A stretch of DNA of 64,000 nt from Tolypothrix campylonemoides VB511288. GTDB lineage: Bacteria; Cyanobacteriota; Cyanobacteriia; Cyanobacteriales; Nostocaceae. The stretch's first letter is position 1. The number at the start of each line of letters is the position of its first letter. This document shows positions 56,050 through 63,531 of this stretch, one piece after another. The translations under genes were made by a program, and so were the position numbers. The stretch lies in contig JXCB02000001.1 in the NCBI GenBank assembly GCA_000828075.3, positions 1,257,545-1,321,544 on the forward strand, in the 5' to 3' direction. The notes under the pieces are model-generated. The model worked only from the letters and a program-made list of their open reading frames with translations, searched no databases and was not told where the DNA came from.

Positions 56050-56757
56050 ATGTCTTTCGCTCCAGACATAAGAAATTCGGAAAACACTATGGAAGATGTT
56101 ATCTTTCCTCCTAGTGACTTATATAGTGACGAACCGCCATTGGAAACGGATCTACATCGGTTGCAAATGACGCTGCTCATTCAATGTTTGGAATGGGTGT
56201 GGCGTAATCGCAATAACTTCTACGCTTCTGGGAACCTGACGATTTACTACAGTCCTCGTCAGCGCAAATCTGAACAATTCAGAGGTCCCGACTTTTTTGT
56301 TGTCCTGGATACGGAACGTAAACCGCGTAAAAGCTGGGTCGTTTGGGAAGAGGATGGCAAATATCCTAACGTGATTGTGGAAATTCTCTCTTCCACAACA
56401 GCCGACACTGACCGAGGTTTAAAAAAGCAAATCTACCAGGATATCTGGCGTACGCCAAATTACTTCTGGTTTGACCCCGACTCATTGGAGTTCAAAGGGT
56501 TCGAGCTGGTAGGTGGTCGTTACCAAGAACTTCAGCCTAACGAAGCTGGCTGGTTATGGAGTCCGCAGTTAGAGCTCTATTTGGGAGTTCATAATTCTAA
56601 GCTGCGTTTCTTTACTCCCCAAGGAGAACTCATACCCACACCAGAAGAAGTAGCACAGCAAGAACGGCTACAGCGCGAACAAGCCCAACAGCAAGTTGCA
56701 GAAATGGAAGCGTTACTAGCTCGCTATCGCGAACAGTTTGGTGAGTTACCAGAGTAA
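56050..56757 (+). CDS. Uma2-family (DUF820) putative PD-(D/E)xK nuclease
   Basis: 235 residues. RGPDFFVVLDT (about 74-84), then NVIVEILSSTTADTDRGLKK (about 110) and IWRTPNYFWFDPD give the nuclease-like core with Asp, Glu and Lys in the expected order. The C-terminus is a coiled coil (QQERLQREQAQQQVAEMEAL) common in one Uma2 subgroup. The family is greatly expanded in cyanobacteria and has no settled function. ATG at 56050; a second ATG at codon 14 is possible. It is 62 bases before the transaldolase-like gene and may share a promoter with it. Confidence 0.9.
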   Translation: MSFAPDIRNSENTMEDVIFPPSDLYSDEPPLETDLHRLQMTLLIQCLEWVWRNRNNFYASGNLTIYYSPRQRKSEQFRGPDFFVVLDTERKPRKSWVVWEEDGKYPNVIVEILSSTTADTDRGLKKQIYQDIWRTPNYFWFDPDSLEFKGFELVGGRYQELQPNEAGWLWSPQLELYLGVHNSKLRFFTPQGELIPTPEEVAQQERLQREQAQQQVAEMEALLARYREQFGELPE

Positions 56758-56819
56758 TCACTAGGAAACACTGTTAAAGTACCTGTGTGGTTAACAAACC
56801 TGAAAGGGGCGAGACAATC

Positions 56820-57458
56820 ATGGCAATCTATCTAGACTCAGCAATTGTATCTGAAGCTGAAATTGCTAGTAAAATGGGCTGGGTAAAGGGCATCACGACC
56901 AATCCTACGCTTTTAGCAAAAAGCGATGAGTCACCGGAAACCACGCTAAAAAAATTGGCACAGTTGACTTCAGGACCACTATTCTACCAGCTCGTGTCGT
57001 CTGATTTTGAGGGGATGCTGGCGGAAGGGAGGAAAGCTTTTGAGATTATTGGTAAGCAAACGGTGTTGAAAATTCCAGCAACACAAGTCGGGTTTGCAGT
57101 GGTGGCGAGTCTGTCGCCAGAGATAACTTGTTCGGTGACGGCGATTTACAGTGCAGCACAGGCAGCAGTGGCACGGGAGGCGGGTGCTAAAATGGCGATC
57201 GCTTATGTCAATCGTGCAACCCGGTTGTTAGGCGACGGAATTGCCTTGGTACGCGATATGGCTAGCGTAGTTGCGCTCAGTAATACTGAAATTCTAGCAG
57301 CTAGTATCAAATCCCCAGAAGAAGCCGCAGCATCGCTACAAGCTGGAGCGCATCATCTCACTTTACCTTTGCCAATGTTACAAGCCATGACTACCCATGA
57401 ATTCTCCGACAAAACCGTAGAAGAATTTGCCAAAAACGGCATTGGTTTAAAAATTTAA
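56820..57458 (+). CDS. Transaldolase-family aldolase (MipB/TalC-like)
   Basis: 212 residues from the ATG at 56820, which is preceded by AAAGGGGCGAG as a strong ribosome-binding site; a GTG at 56787 is in frame but less likely. The sequence MAIYLDSAIVSEAEIASKMG and GITTNPTLLAKS opens the small transaldolase/fructose-6-phosphate aldolase family. The Schiff-base lysine is Lys84 in VLKIPAT. The barrel continues to SIKSPEEAAASLQAGAHHLT and the conserved end TVEEFAKNGIG. It may act on fructose 6-phosphate or sedoheptulose 7-phosphate. The length is that of the short TalC branch, not of classical TalB. Confidence 0.9.
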   Translation: MAIYLDSAIVSEAEIASKMGWVKGITTNPTLLAKSDESPETTLKKLAQLTSGPLFYQLVSSDFEGMLAEGRKAFEIIGKQTVLKIPATQVGFAVVASLSPEITCSVTAIYSAAQAAVAREAGAKMAIAYVNRATRLLGDGIALVRDMASVVALSNTEILAASIKSPEEAAASLQAGAHHLTLPLPMLQAMTTHEFSDKTVEEFAKNGIGLKI

Positions 57459-57541
57459 CAGTTATCAAGTATCCGCACGCTTCAGTTAGCAGTTATTAGT
57501 TCGGCTGGTACTGTTTTAATGCTTTATACACGATGAAAAAA

Positions 57542-57569
57542 AGCCTGGTTGCATGATAGCTACCAGGCT
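57542..57569 (-). terminator. Rho-independent terminator of the second Hsp20 gene
   Basis: An 8-bp stem (AGCCTGGT / ACCAGGCT, 12-base loop). On the minus strand it is followed by TTTTTTT. It lies 77 bases beyond the Hsp20 stop. Confidence 0.85.
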
Positions 57570-57645
57570 AATATTTAAGTTACAGAGTAATGAGGAAGAA
57601 ATCTATACTGCACTGTTGAAAATTACAACAAAAATTTACAACAAT

Positions 57646-58089
57646 TTATTGAGCAGCTTGTTCGAGATTAACTTTGACGACTGTGTTTTTCGCTTCTTCC
57701 TTCTTAGGCAATGTCAGATTCAAAATACCATCTTTGTATTCTGCGGTGACTTTGGTGTTTTGAATGTGAGTAGGTAAAGGAATGACGCGTTGAAATTTCC
57801 CATATTGAAATTCACTGCGGGTATAGCCTTTCTCTTCAGTTTTGGTTTCAGACTTACGTTCACCACTGATAGAAACGGCATTTTCTGTCACTTGAATATC
57901 TATATCTTTAGCTTCCAAGCCTGGAACTTCTAACTTCAGATGGATGGCATCATTTGCTTCAGTGAGTTCAGCCGCAGGAAATCTTGTGAAGCCTTCCCAA
58001 GTTTTTGTTGGCGCTATTTCATCAAATAGGCGGTTAAGTTGATTGCTTAAAGCATTAAATTCTTGCCTCGGGTTCCAACGACTTAACAT
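57646..58089 (-). CDS. Small heat-shock protein (Hsp20 family)
   Basis: 147 residues. N-terminal MLSRWNPRQEFNALSNQLNR, an alpha-crystallin domain at about 38-135 (LTEANDAIHLKLEVPGLEAK, then YKDGILNLTLPKKEEAKN) and a short basic tail. Similar in design to the 7681 paralogue but clearly distinct (for example ERKSETKTEEKGYTRSEFQY). ATP-independent chaperone. ATG at 58089, alone on its transcript with a terminator at 57542-57569. Confidence 0.93.
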   Translation of the reverse strand: MLSRWNPRQEFNALSNQLNRLFDEIAPTKTWEGFTRFPAAELTEANDAIHLKLEVPGLEAKDIDIQVTENAVSISGERKSETKTEEKGYTRSEFQYGKFQRVIPLPTHIQNTKVTAEYKDGILNLTLPKKEEAKNTVVKVNLEQAAQ

Positions 58090-58317
58090 ATATACTTCTC
58101 CCTCTTATCTAAAAAGTTGTTGTTTGAATCAAGTCAGGAATCAATTCCTTCCTTTAATTCTCATATTATTGCAAGATAAAAATACTGTTGGTTCGGTTCT
58201 TCTCACCCAAGAAATCTTAATAACCGACCATAATTTTAGACATAATAAATATTAGACATAATATAAGCTCAACACAGGGTATTGCCCACTTTCCTGCCAC
58301 AAGGTAAACTAAATTCT

Positions 58318-59202
58318 ATGTTTCCAAGTTTCTTACCAATTACAGTTGGGGATCTCACAGAATCCACCTCGATCGCTCTTGCTCAGAGTATTGAACAAAT
58401 AGCGCTAGCCACTCCCTTGAGTACACAACCAATCACCACCACCTATGTGCGTCAAGGAAGCGGCGGTACACCTTTGCTGTTGATTCACGGCTTTGACGGT
58501 TCTGTGTTGGAATTTCGCCGCCTTGTCCCCTTACTTGCGGTACAAAATGAGACATGGGCAGTGGACTTGTTGGGTTTTGGGTTCACAGACAGACCAGCGG
58601 GTATAAACTTTAGCCCCAGTGCAATTAAAACCCATCTCTATTATTTCTGGAAAACCCTAATTAACAAACCTGTCATTTTAGTGGGCGCTTCAATGGGAGG
58701 TGCAGCGGCGATTGATTTCACCCTCACTTACCCAGAAGTTGTACAAAAGCTGGTGTTAATTGATAGTGCTGGTTTAGCGAGTGGTTCGCCGTTAGGCAAA
58801 TTCATGTTTCCACCGCTAGATTATTGGGCAACTCAGTTTTTGCGTAATCCCAAGGTTCGCGCAAGTATTTCCCGCACTGCTTACAAAAACAGGGAGTTAG
58901 CATCACTTGATGCTCAATTGTGTGCAGCATTGCACCTAGAATGTTCCGACTGGCATAAAGCTTTGATTGCTTTTACCAAAAGTGGTGGTTACAGTGCTTT
59001 TAGATTTAAGAAACTAGCAGAAATTGTGCAACCAACGCTTATTTTGTGGGGTGATTCTGACAGGATTTTAGGTATCACGGATGCTAACAGGTTCAAGCTG
59101 GCGATTCCAAATAGTAAACTTATCTGGATTAAAGATTGCGGTCATGTTCCTCATTTAGAACAGCCACAAATCACTGCACAGCGTATTTTAGAATTTGGAT
59201 AA
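58318..59202 (+). CDS. Alpha/beta-fold hydrolase
   Basis: 294 residues from the ATG at 58318 (a TTG at 58282 is in frame). The oxyanion-hole motif LLLIHGFDGS, nucleophile Ser125 in VGASMGGAA, the acid in LWGDSDRILG and the His in DCGHVPHLEQP form the full catalytic triad. The cap region (about 150-200) is short and helical. It could be an esterase, haloalkane dehalogenase-like or acyltransferase-like enzyme; the substrate is not evident. It converges with the glycosyltransferase at 59243 (40-bp gap). Confidence 0.9.
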   Translation: MFPSFLPITVGDLTESTSIALAQSIEQIALATPLSTQPITTTYVRQGSGGTPLLLIHGFDGSVLEFRRLVPLLAVQNETWAVDLLGFGFTDRPAGINFSPSAIKTHLYYFWKTLINKPVILVGASMGGAAAIDFTLTYPEVVQKLVLIDSAGLASGSPLGKFMFPPLDYWATQFLRNPKVRASISRTAYKNRELASLDAQLCAALHLECSDWHKALIAFTKSGGYSAFRFKKLAEIVQPTLILWGDSDRILGITDANRFKLAIPNSKLIWIKDCGHVPHLEQPQITAQRILEFG

Positions 59203-59242
59203 GACAAAAGCTGCACATCACCTGAATGTCTTCATACTATAA

Positions 59243-60289
59243 CTATGCGCCTAGAAATTCTAGACAGGTTTTGACAAAAATAGACATAAAGTTTTGGTTC
59301 CAATGGGCAAGACTTTCAGCCTTTTGCAAGGCATTCTCCGTAAGTGCATAAGCCTCAGCTTGTGCGATTAGCAAACCTTCCCATGTTGCTGTGGTGCTCG
59401 TCTTTGCCACTCCTAACCCAGAGAGTGTCATCGCATTGAGTTGATGTTCTAGGTGTTTGGGAAAGACTAACTGAGGAATGCCTGCAAGCAGACAAGTAAT
59501 AGCCGTCGTTGAGCTTCCGTGGTGGATTGCCAGGGACTTTCCAGCAAGAACCTCGGTTAAAGGTTTGAAGTCACATTGAGGTCTAAGGGTTTGCAGCACC
59601 AGGTCACGATACGGATAGTCATCATATAAATAAGCCCAAGAGGGACCATCGCTGGAGTGCAGATTTCTTGGGATAGGTGTAATGTGTACGCTCAGATACT
59701 GGTTACAGTTAGTCCGCAGATGCCGATAAGGGTCTAATTCAGGAATACCAAAGATAAAACTGGCATCACCACAAAAGACCTCCCCTAGGAGTGCATCCGA
59801 CTTAACAACTTCACGAACCGTGTTGCTGACCTGCTCTTGGCGCTTTTCAGATTCAGGCGGGGTGGGTAATCTTAAGGACGGAAATACTTCGACGGGTGGT
59901 GGTACTGCAAAGCTGTCTCCCGTGACAATTGTGGGTATAATGTTGCGAGCTGCCAACACTAAACCAGGCGCAAAATCAGTAATAACTAAGCTTGGTTTAA
60001 CCTCTAAAAGAACAGATTGCCATGCCTGTAGGTGCGATCGCAGTAGATTCGCATTACCAAAACCAAACGTTTCCAGGATATCTACGAATGTATAGGATTC
60101 CGACCTTCCAGAAAATGGCAGGAGCGGGGCACACACAATCTGCCACGGAAAACTCATGCCTTTGATGTTGTAAGATTTTAAAGCAAACACTGGTTCAACT
60201 CCGTGGGACTCCAATGTCCGAGCCAGTGCTGCCAAACGTTGAATGTGTCCCTGTCCTCCTCCCAGTTCCCATCCAAATAGGACTTTCAT
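59243..60289 (-). CDS. GT1-like glycosyltransferase
   Basis: 348 residues. The N-terminal Rossmann domain opens with MKVLFGWELGGGQGHIQRLA and has LVITDFAPGLVLAARN. The C-terminal domain has LAIHHGSSTTAITCLLAGIP and QLVFPKHLEHQLNAMTLSGL, the donor-binding pattern of MGT/UGT-type glycosyltransferases (HHGS and LEHQ in place of the usual HxGxG and DQ). A TTG one codon upstream (60292) is also in frame. Six bases separate its ATG from the stop of the PEP-CTERM gene, so they are one operon, and this enzyme may decorate that exported protein (inference). Confidence 0.82.
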   Translation of the reverse strand: MKVLFGWELGGGQGHIQRLAALARTLESHGVEPVFALKSYNIKGMSFPWQIVCAPLLPFSGRSESYTFVDILETFGFGNANLLRSHLQAWQSVLLEVKPSLVITDFAPGLVLAARNIIPTIVTGDSFAVPPPVEVFPSLRLPTPPESEKRQEQVSNTVREVVKSDALLGEVFCGDASFIFGIPELDPYRHLRTNCNQYLSVHITPIPRNLHSSDGPSWAYLYDDYPYRDLVLQTLRPQCDFKPLTEVLAGKSLAIHHGSSTTAITCLLAGIPQLVFPKHLEHQLNAMTLSGLGVAKTSTTATWEGLLIAQAEAYALTENALQKAESLAHWNQNFMSIFVKTCLEFLGA

Positions 60290-60295
60290 CAATTT

Positions 60296-60844
60296 TTACT
60301 GTTTTTTGGATGCTGCCTTTTTCTTAAGGGCTATGGAAAACAGACCCGCCAACAACCAACCACCTATGGTTGCTGGTTCCGGAACTGGGGTGGTAGTGCG
60401 TTGTGAGTACTCTACAGTTCCTGCTATGTTTGGACTCCGGTTCGCACTACCGCCGAAATTTTGGTTAGCAATTACAAACTGTGACCTGACAACATTATTC
60501 TCGATTTTAAACCCAACTTCCACTAACCCTGTTGCCGAGCCGCCATAACCAGCTCCTTGAACCAAATCTGAAACAGTAAATTGTTCTCCTAAAAAATTAA
60601 AGCTAAAATCTGTCAAAGGATACTTAGGCTCTGATGTTGCCCCTGAGAGGGGTGTTGTTGAATCATCAAAGCTGTAAAAACCCGAAAGCGGTTGATTTAA
60701 AATCGGTGGTCCGCCATATGCAGGTGTTTCAGTCACTTGAAAATCAACGGTGATGACTGCAGCACGTGCTGGGTTAGCTTCCATTGCAGTGAGACCCAAA
60801 GCAAGCCCAGCGGTGGTAACTGCTAGTTTTTGGTTTAGCTTCAT
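60296..60844 (-). CDS. PEP-CTERM sorting-domain exported protein
   Basis: 182 residues. A signal peptide at 1-28 (LAVTTAGLALGLTAMEANPA, then RA) is followed by a beta-rich passenger (about 30-145) with FYSFDD and low Cys content. The C-terminus is a complete sorting signal: PVPEPATIGGWLLAGLFSIA and the basic tail KKKAASKK. The exosortase of this genome would cleave and anchor it at the cell surface; none is encoded in the window. ATG at 60844. The glycosyltransferase gene begins 6 bases after its stop. Confidence 0.92.
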   Translation of the reverse strand: MKLNQKLAVTTAGLALGLTAMEANPARAAVITVDFQVTETPAYGGPPILNQPLSGFYSFDDSTTPLSGATSEPKYPLTDFSFNFLGEQFTVSDLVQGAGYGGSATGLVEVGFKIENNVVRSQFVIANQNFGGSANRSPNIAGTVEYSQRTTTPVPEPATIGGWLLAGLFSIALKKKAASKKQ

Positions 60845-61158
60845 TTTTTTCTTCAGTATGGGTTACATATGTCACAACTTCAGATTGTATAGATGTACCC
60901 CTTACCTTTCTTACTTTTACCAAGTACTGGTAGAAAATTTACGTTGATTTATAGAATATTTTCGCAAGCTTCATTGGAACTTTATATAGTGGTTTTCATT
61001 TGGAAAGCTGTCTTAGCAAACTTTCCGGAAAACCTCTGTTATATTATGTTTTGAACTTTGGACAAATAAAAATGGTTCGCGTAGAGGGGGCATGACGAAA
61101 TACGTGCAAATAGGCAACTTAATCAAAGCGTCACCCAAAAGCCAATAATTGCTCGGAT
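60845..61158. other. Intergenic region
   Basis: 314 bases between the leftward PEP-CTERM gene and the rightward GNAT gene; holds promoters for both. AT-rich, no repeat or gene seen. Confidence 0.45.
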
Positions 61159-61644
61159 ATGCAGTTTCAATTCCACCCATTGACGCGAAAAGAAGCCACC
61201 GAACTTATCTCATGGCGATATGATAAACCATTCGACATTTACAACATTGAGGTTGATACTGATAGTCTCCAAAACACGGTTGATTTTTTCGTAGATCCAA
61301 AAAATTCCTACTTCGCGATTTCCTCTGATTTGCATGAATTCACGGCATTCTGCTGTTTTGGGGCTGATGGTCAGGTTCCGGGTGGTGACTATTCGCTCGA
61401 TGCTCTTGATATCGGACTTGGAATTCGTCCAGAACTGACTGGTCAGGGTCTTGGATCTTCCATGGCGATCGCTACAATCGATTATGCCAAACAGTCGTTT
61501 TCTCCTCAACGCCTTCGCGTCACAATTGCAACGTTCAACTTTAGAGCCTTGAAAGTCTGGCAAAATCTGGCATTTGTGCCTGTTCAGAGGTTTCGCAACC
61601 AAAACGGGGGCAATGAGTACCTTGTTTTTATACGTAATACCTAA
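61159..61644 (+). CDS. GNAT-family N-acetyltransferase
   Basis: 161 residues. After FQFHPLTRKEATELISWRYD the GNAT fold shows the acetyl-CoA-binding motif GLGIRPELTGQGLGSSMAIA (about 95-114) and the late motif FNFRALKVWQNLAFV. The N-terminal WRYDKPFDIYN pattern resembles RimJ-like and aminoglycoside-type GNATs. Substrate unknown. ATG at 61159; a palindrome that can act as terminator follows at 61674-61704. Confidence 0.88.
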   Translation: MQFQFHPLTRKEATELISWRYDKPFDIYNIEVDTDSLQNTVDFFVDPKNSYFAISSDLHEFTAFCCFGADGQVPGGDYSLDALDIGLGIRPELTGQGLGSSMAIATIDYAKQSFSPQRLRVTIATFNFRALKVWQNLAFVPVQRFRNQNGGNEYLVFIRNT

Positions 61645-61673
61645 GTTCAGACATGAAAATTGGCTACCCTTTA

Positions 61674-61704
61674 GATCCCCGACTTCTTAAAGAAGTCGGG
61701 GATC
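61674..61704 (+). terminator. Palindromic terminator downstream of the GNAT gene
   Basis: A 15-bp perfect stem (GATCCCCGACTTCTT and its complement, one-base loop), then TTGTTTTT. It differs from 55002-55032 only at the loop base. Confidence 0.75.
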
Positions 61705-61784
61705 TTGTTTTTCACAAATCATTTAGGATTGCTATAGTGCGTTAACGCATATAACGCACCAAAAAGATTGTGATTTTTAATTCC

Positions 61785-62579
61785 TTAATCAAGCAACCAC
61801 ATTGGTGAAGAATTATCAACAGGCTCTTCAGGCTTCTTGATAGGCTGTCTTTCTGGTAGGTGGTATGATTTTCTATAGCTTATTGATTTTGATGATTGAG
61901 TGTTTTCTTTTCTCGGTTGTAATGATTGAGTGTTTTCTTTTCTCGGTTGTAATGATTGAGTGTTTTCTTTTCTTGGTTGTAATGATTGAGTGTTTTCTTT
62001 TCTTGGTTGTAATGATTGAGTGTTTTCTTTTTTCGATTGTAATGTATTGATTGTTTCTGTCAGCTTGGAATTAGCGTCTGCTAGGTGGACTGCTGCCTGT
62101 TTTGCATCTTTAAGCTCTGTTTTCAGCTTTGCTGCTAATTCTTTTTGTTCAGATAATGCTGATTGCAAATCAATAATTTGCTGCTGAAAAGAAATTTCTT
62201 TTTCCTGTGCTTTGTCCAAAGCTTCTTTCAACTCTTTAGCAAGAGAAGCTTCTTTTTGGTGTGTTTTTTCAAAAGTTTCTTTCCACTCTTTGACAAGAGA
62301 GGTTTCTTTTTGCTGTGCTTTTTCTAAAGCTTCTTTCAACTCTTTGACAGTTGCTTCTAAGTCGGCTTTTGTTGGGCTTGTACGCCGAGACGTTGTCTCA
62401 GCAGCTTGTTGTGGTTCCTCTAATTGAGCAGAATCCTCTTCTTCTTCCGTATCATCACCGGAGGAATTGGAGTGATTATCATCAGAGATAGCAACAACAT
62501 CGATAGTAGGTTCACCTTCTGGTGGTGAAAATTTTTGTGCTTCTTCTTGTAATAAGTCAGAAAGACGTTTCTTAGCCAT
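61785..62579 (-). CDS. Coiled-coil partner of the ParA-like ATPase; McdB-like candidate
   Basis: 264 residues from the ATG at 62579, which has GGAGGG 5 bases upstream and overlaps the ParA stop by one base (TAATG). An acidic disordered N-terminus (GDDTEEEEDSAQLEEPQQAA) comes before a long coiled coil (about 60-185, with repeated KELKEALEKAQ-type heptads). Five copies of a 10-residue unit (KENTQSLQPR) follow, and a short tail ends in SSPMWLLD. McdB proteins are adjacent to mcdA, carry a central coiled coil and an invariant C-terminal Trp; here Trp261 sits four residues from the end. ParB-like motifs are absent. The function is inferred. Confidence 0.7.
   Translation of the reverse strand: MAKKRLSDLLQEEAQKFSPPEGEPTIDVVAISDDNHSNSSGDDTEEEEDSAQLEEPQQAAETTSRRTSPTKADLEATVKELKEALEKAQQKETSLVKEWKETFEKTHQKEASLAKELKEALDKAQEKEISFQQQIIDLQSALSEQKELAAKLKTELKDAKQAAVHLADANSKLTETINTLQSKKENTQSLQPRKENTQSLQPRKENTQSLQPRKENTQSLQPRKENTQSSKSISYRKSYHLPERQPIKKPEEPVDNSSPMWLLD
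61891..62040. repeat. 30-bp in-frame tandem repeat x5
   Basis: Five head-to-tail 30-bp units differing at only a few positions (for example TCTCGG, TCTTGG and TTTCGA variants), inside the coiled-coil partner gene. Each encodes ten residues. The near identity suggests recent expansion and copy-number variation. Confidence 0.92.
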
Positions 62580-63211
62580 TATTCCCTCCAATCACGCTTT
62601 AGTTCTTCAGCTACGCGGCGGTAGTCTGACTCCGCCTCCCGTGCGTTTTTTCCTCGCCCTTGGGTAATTGGAACACCCTCAAGTGCTGCTCGTTCATGCG
62701 CTTTGTAGGCGCGGATGAAGGCTTTACAAGCAGGAATTCCCATTTCCATAAGAGTGTTTTGAGCTTCCAGTACTTCCCCCAAACTCCGCGTATCCACTTT
62801 AGTAAGCAGAACCCGATGAGGTTTCCCCATAGGAATGACTGCTTGCTGGACTGTCTCGATCAGGATAGCCAAATCCATTGGTGCACATGGCGTGGGCAAA
62901 ACCAGATAATCTGCTCCAGCAACTACCGCCGCTAATGCTTCAGAGCGCAGCGCCGGAGGCGTATCTACTACTACTAAATCGTAACCTGTTATTCTTCGTA
63001 AATGAGTTAAAAGTTTGGGGTCAGTTGATTGTGATAAATCAAATTTCATAGTGTTCTGACTGCGACCAAACCACCAACTGGCAGAACCCTGAATATCTGC
63101 GTCGATTAAAAGAACCTTTTTTTGCTCTGCAAAAGTTGCAGCCAGATTGACTGCGGTCGTTGTTTTACCGACGCCTCCCTTACCGTTGAGGATAGCGATG
63201 ATTTTTGGCAC
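62579..63211 (-). CDS. ParA-family ATPase; McdA-like candidate
   Basis: 210 residues from a GTG at 63211. The deviant Walker A is [10 protein letters not shown] (Lys11, Gly15, Lys16, Thr17), so it keeps the signature Lys of classical ParA. Walker A-prime is [12 protein letters not shown], and Walker [12 protein letters not shown]. Short ParA-like proteins of this kind position plasmids, chemoreceptors or carboxysomes by binding DNA non-specifically as ATP dimers. No parB or parS-like repeats are adjacent; instead the stop overlaps the ATG of a coiled-coil gene. In cyanobacteria this layout matches the McdA/McdB carboxysome-distribution pair (type 2, which keeps the signature Lys). Carboxysome genes are not in the window, so it stays a hypothesis. 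Confidence 0.85.
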   Translation of the reverse strand: MPKIIAILNGKGGVGKTTTAVNLAATFAEQKKVLLIDADIQGSASWWFGRSQNTMKFDLSQSTDPKLLTHLRRITGYDLVVVDTPPALRSEALAAVVAGADYLVLPTPCAPMDLAILIETVQQAVIPMGKPHRVLLTKVDTRSLGEVLEAQNTLMEMGIPACKAFIRAYKAHERAALEGVPITQGRGKNAREAESDYRRVAEELKRDWRE

Positions 63212-63531
63212 TGTTTGCTTCCGACGCTGCTTTCACAGAATATACCTCTTTATTTGCCTTTATTTGCCATTCCCTAGATAGGAATGGATTATGGGGTATG
63301 CACCAATAGGGGAATACTTTTAAGCTAATACACATTTAACTTGTATATTGTTGATTTTGGAGAAAAACCGTCAATCCTTCTCCCCTGCTCCTCTGCGCCC
63401 CTGCTCAAGGGCTGCCTAAATGTGCAAACTGGTGTGTAACAGCTTACCACCCTGACACCCCCACACCCTTTCCCCGAAAAGGTCACGATAGAATTGATAA
63501 GTGCTCAACGCTACAAGTATCGTAAATATTT
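63212..63531. other. Divergent intergenic region
   Basis: 320 bases between the ParA-like and P450 genes. A TTTATTTGCC pair in tandem near 63249-63269 and C-rich runs near 63380-63480 are the only visible structure. Confidence 0.45.

Noticed and set aside
61738-61759. 8-bp inverted repeat GTGCGTTA/TAACGCAC as terminator of the coiled-coil partner gene
   Set aside because: It lies downstream of the stop but has no T-run on the minus strand, so function is uncertain and it was not listed as a feature.
61891-62040. Five regularly spaced 30-bp units considered as a CRISPR-like array
   Set aside because: The units are directly contiguous with no unique spacers and lie in frame inside a coding sequence.
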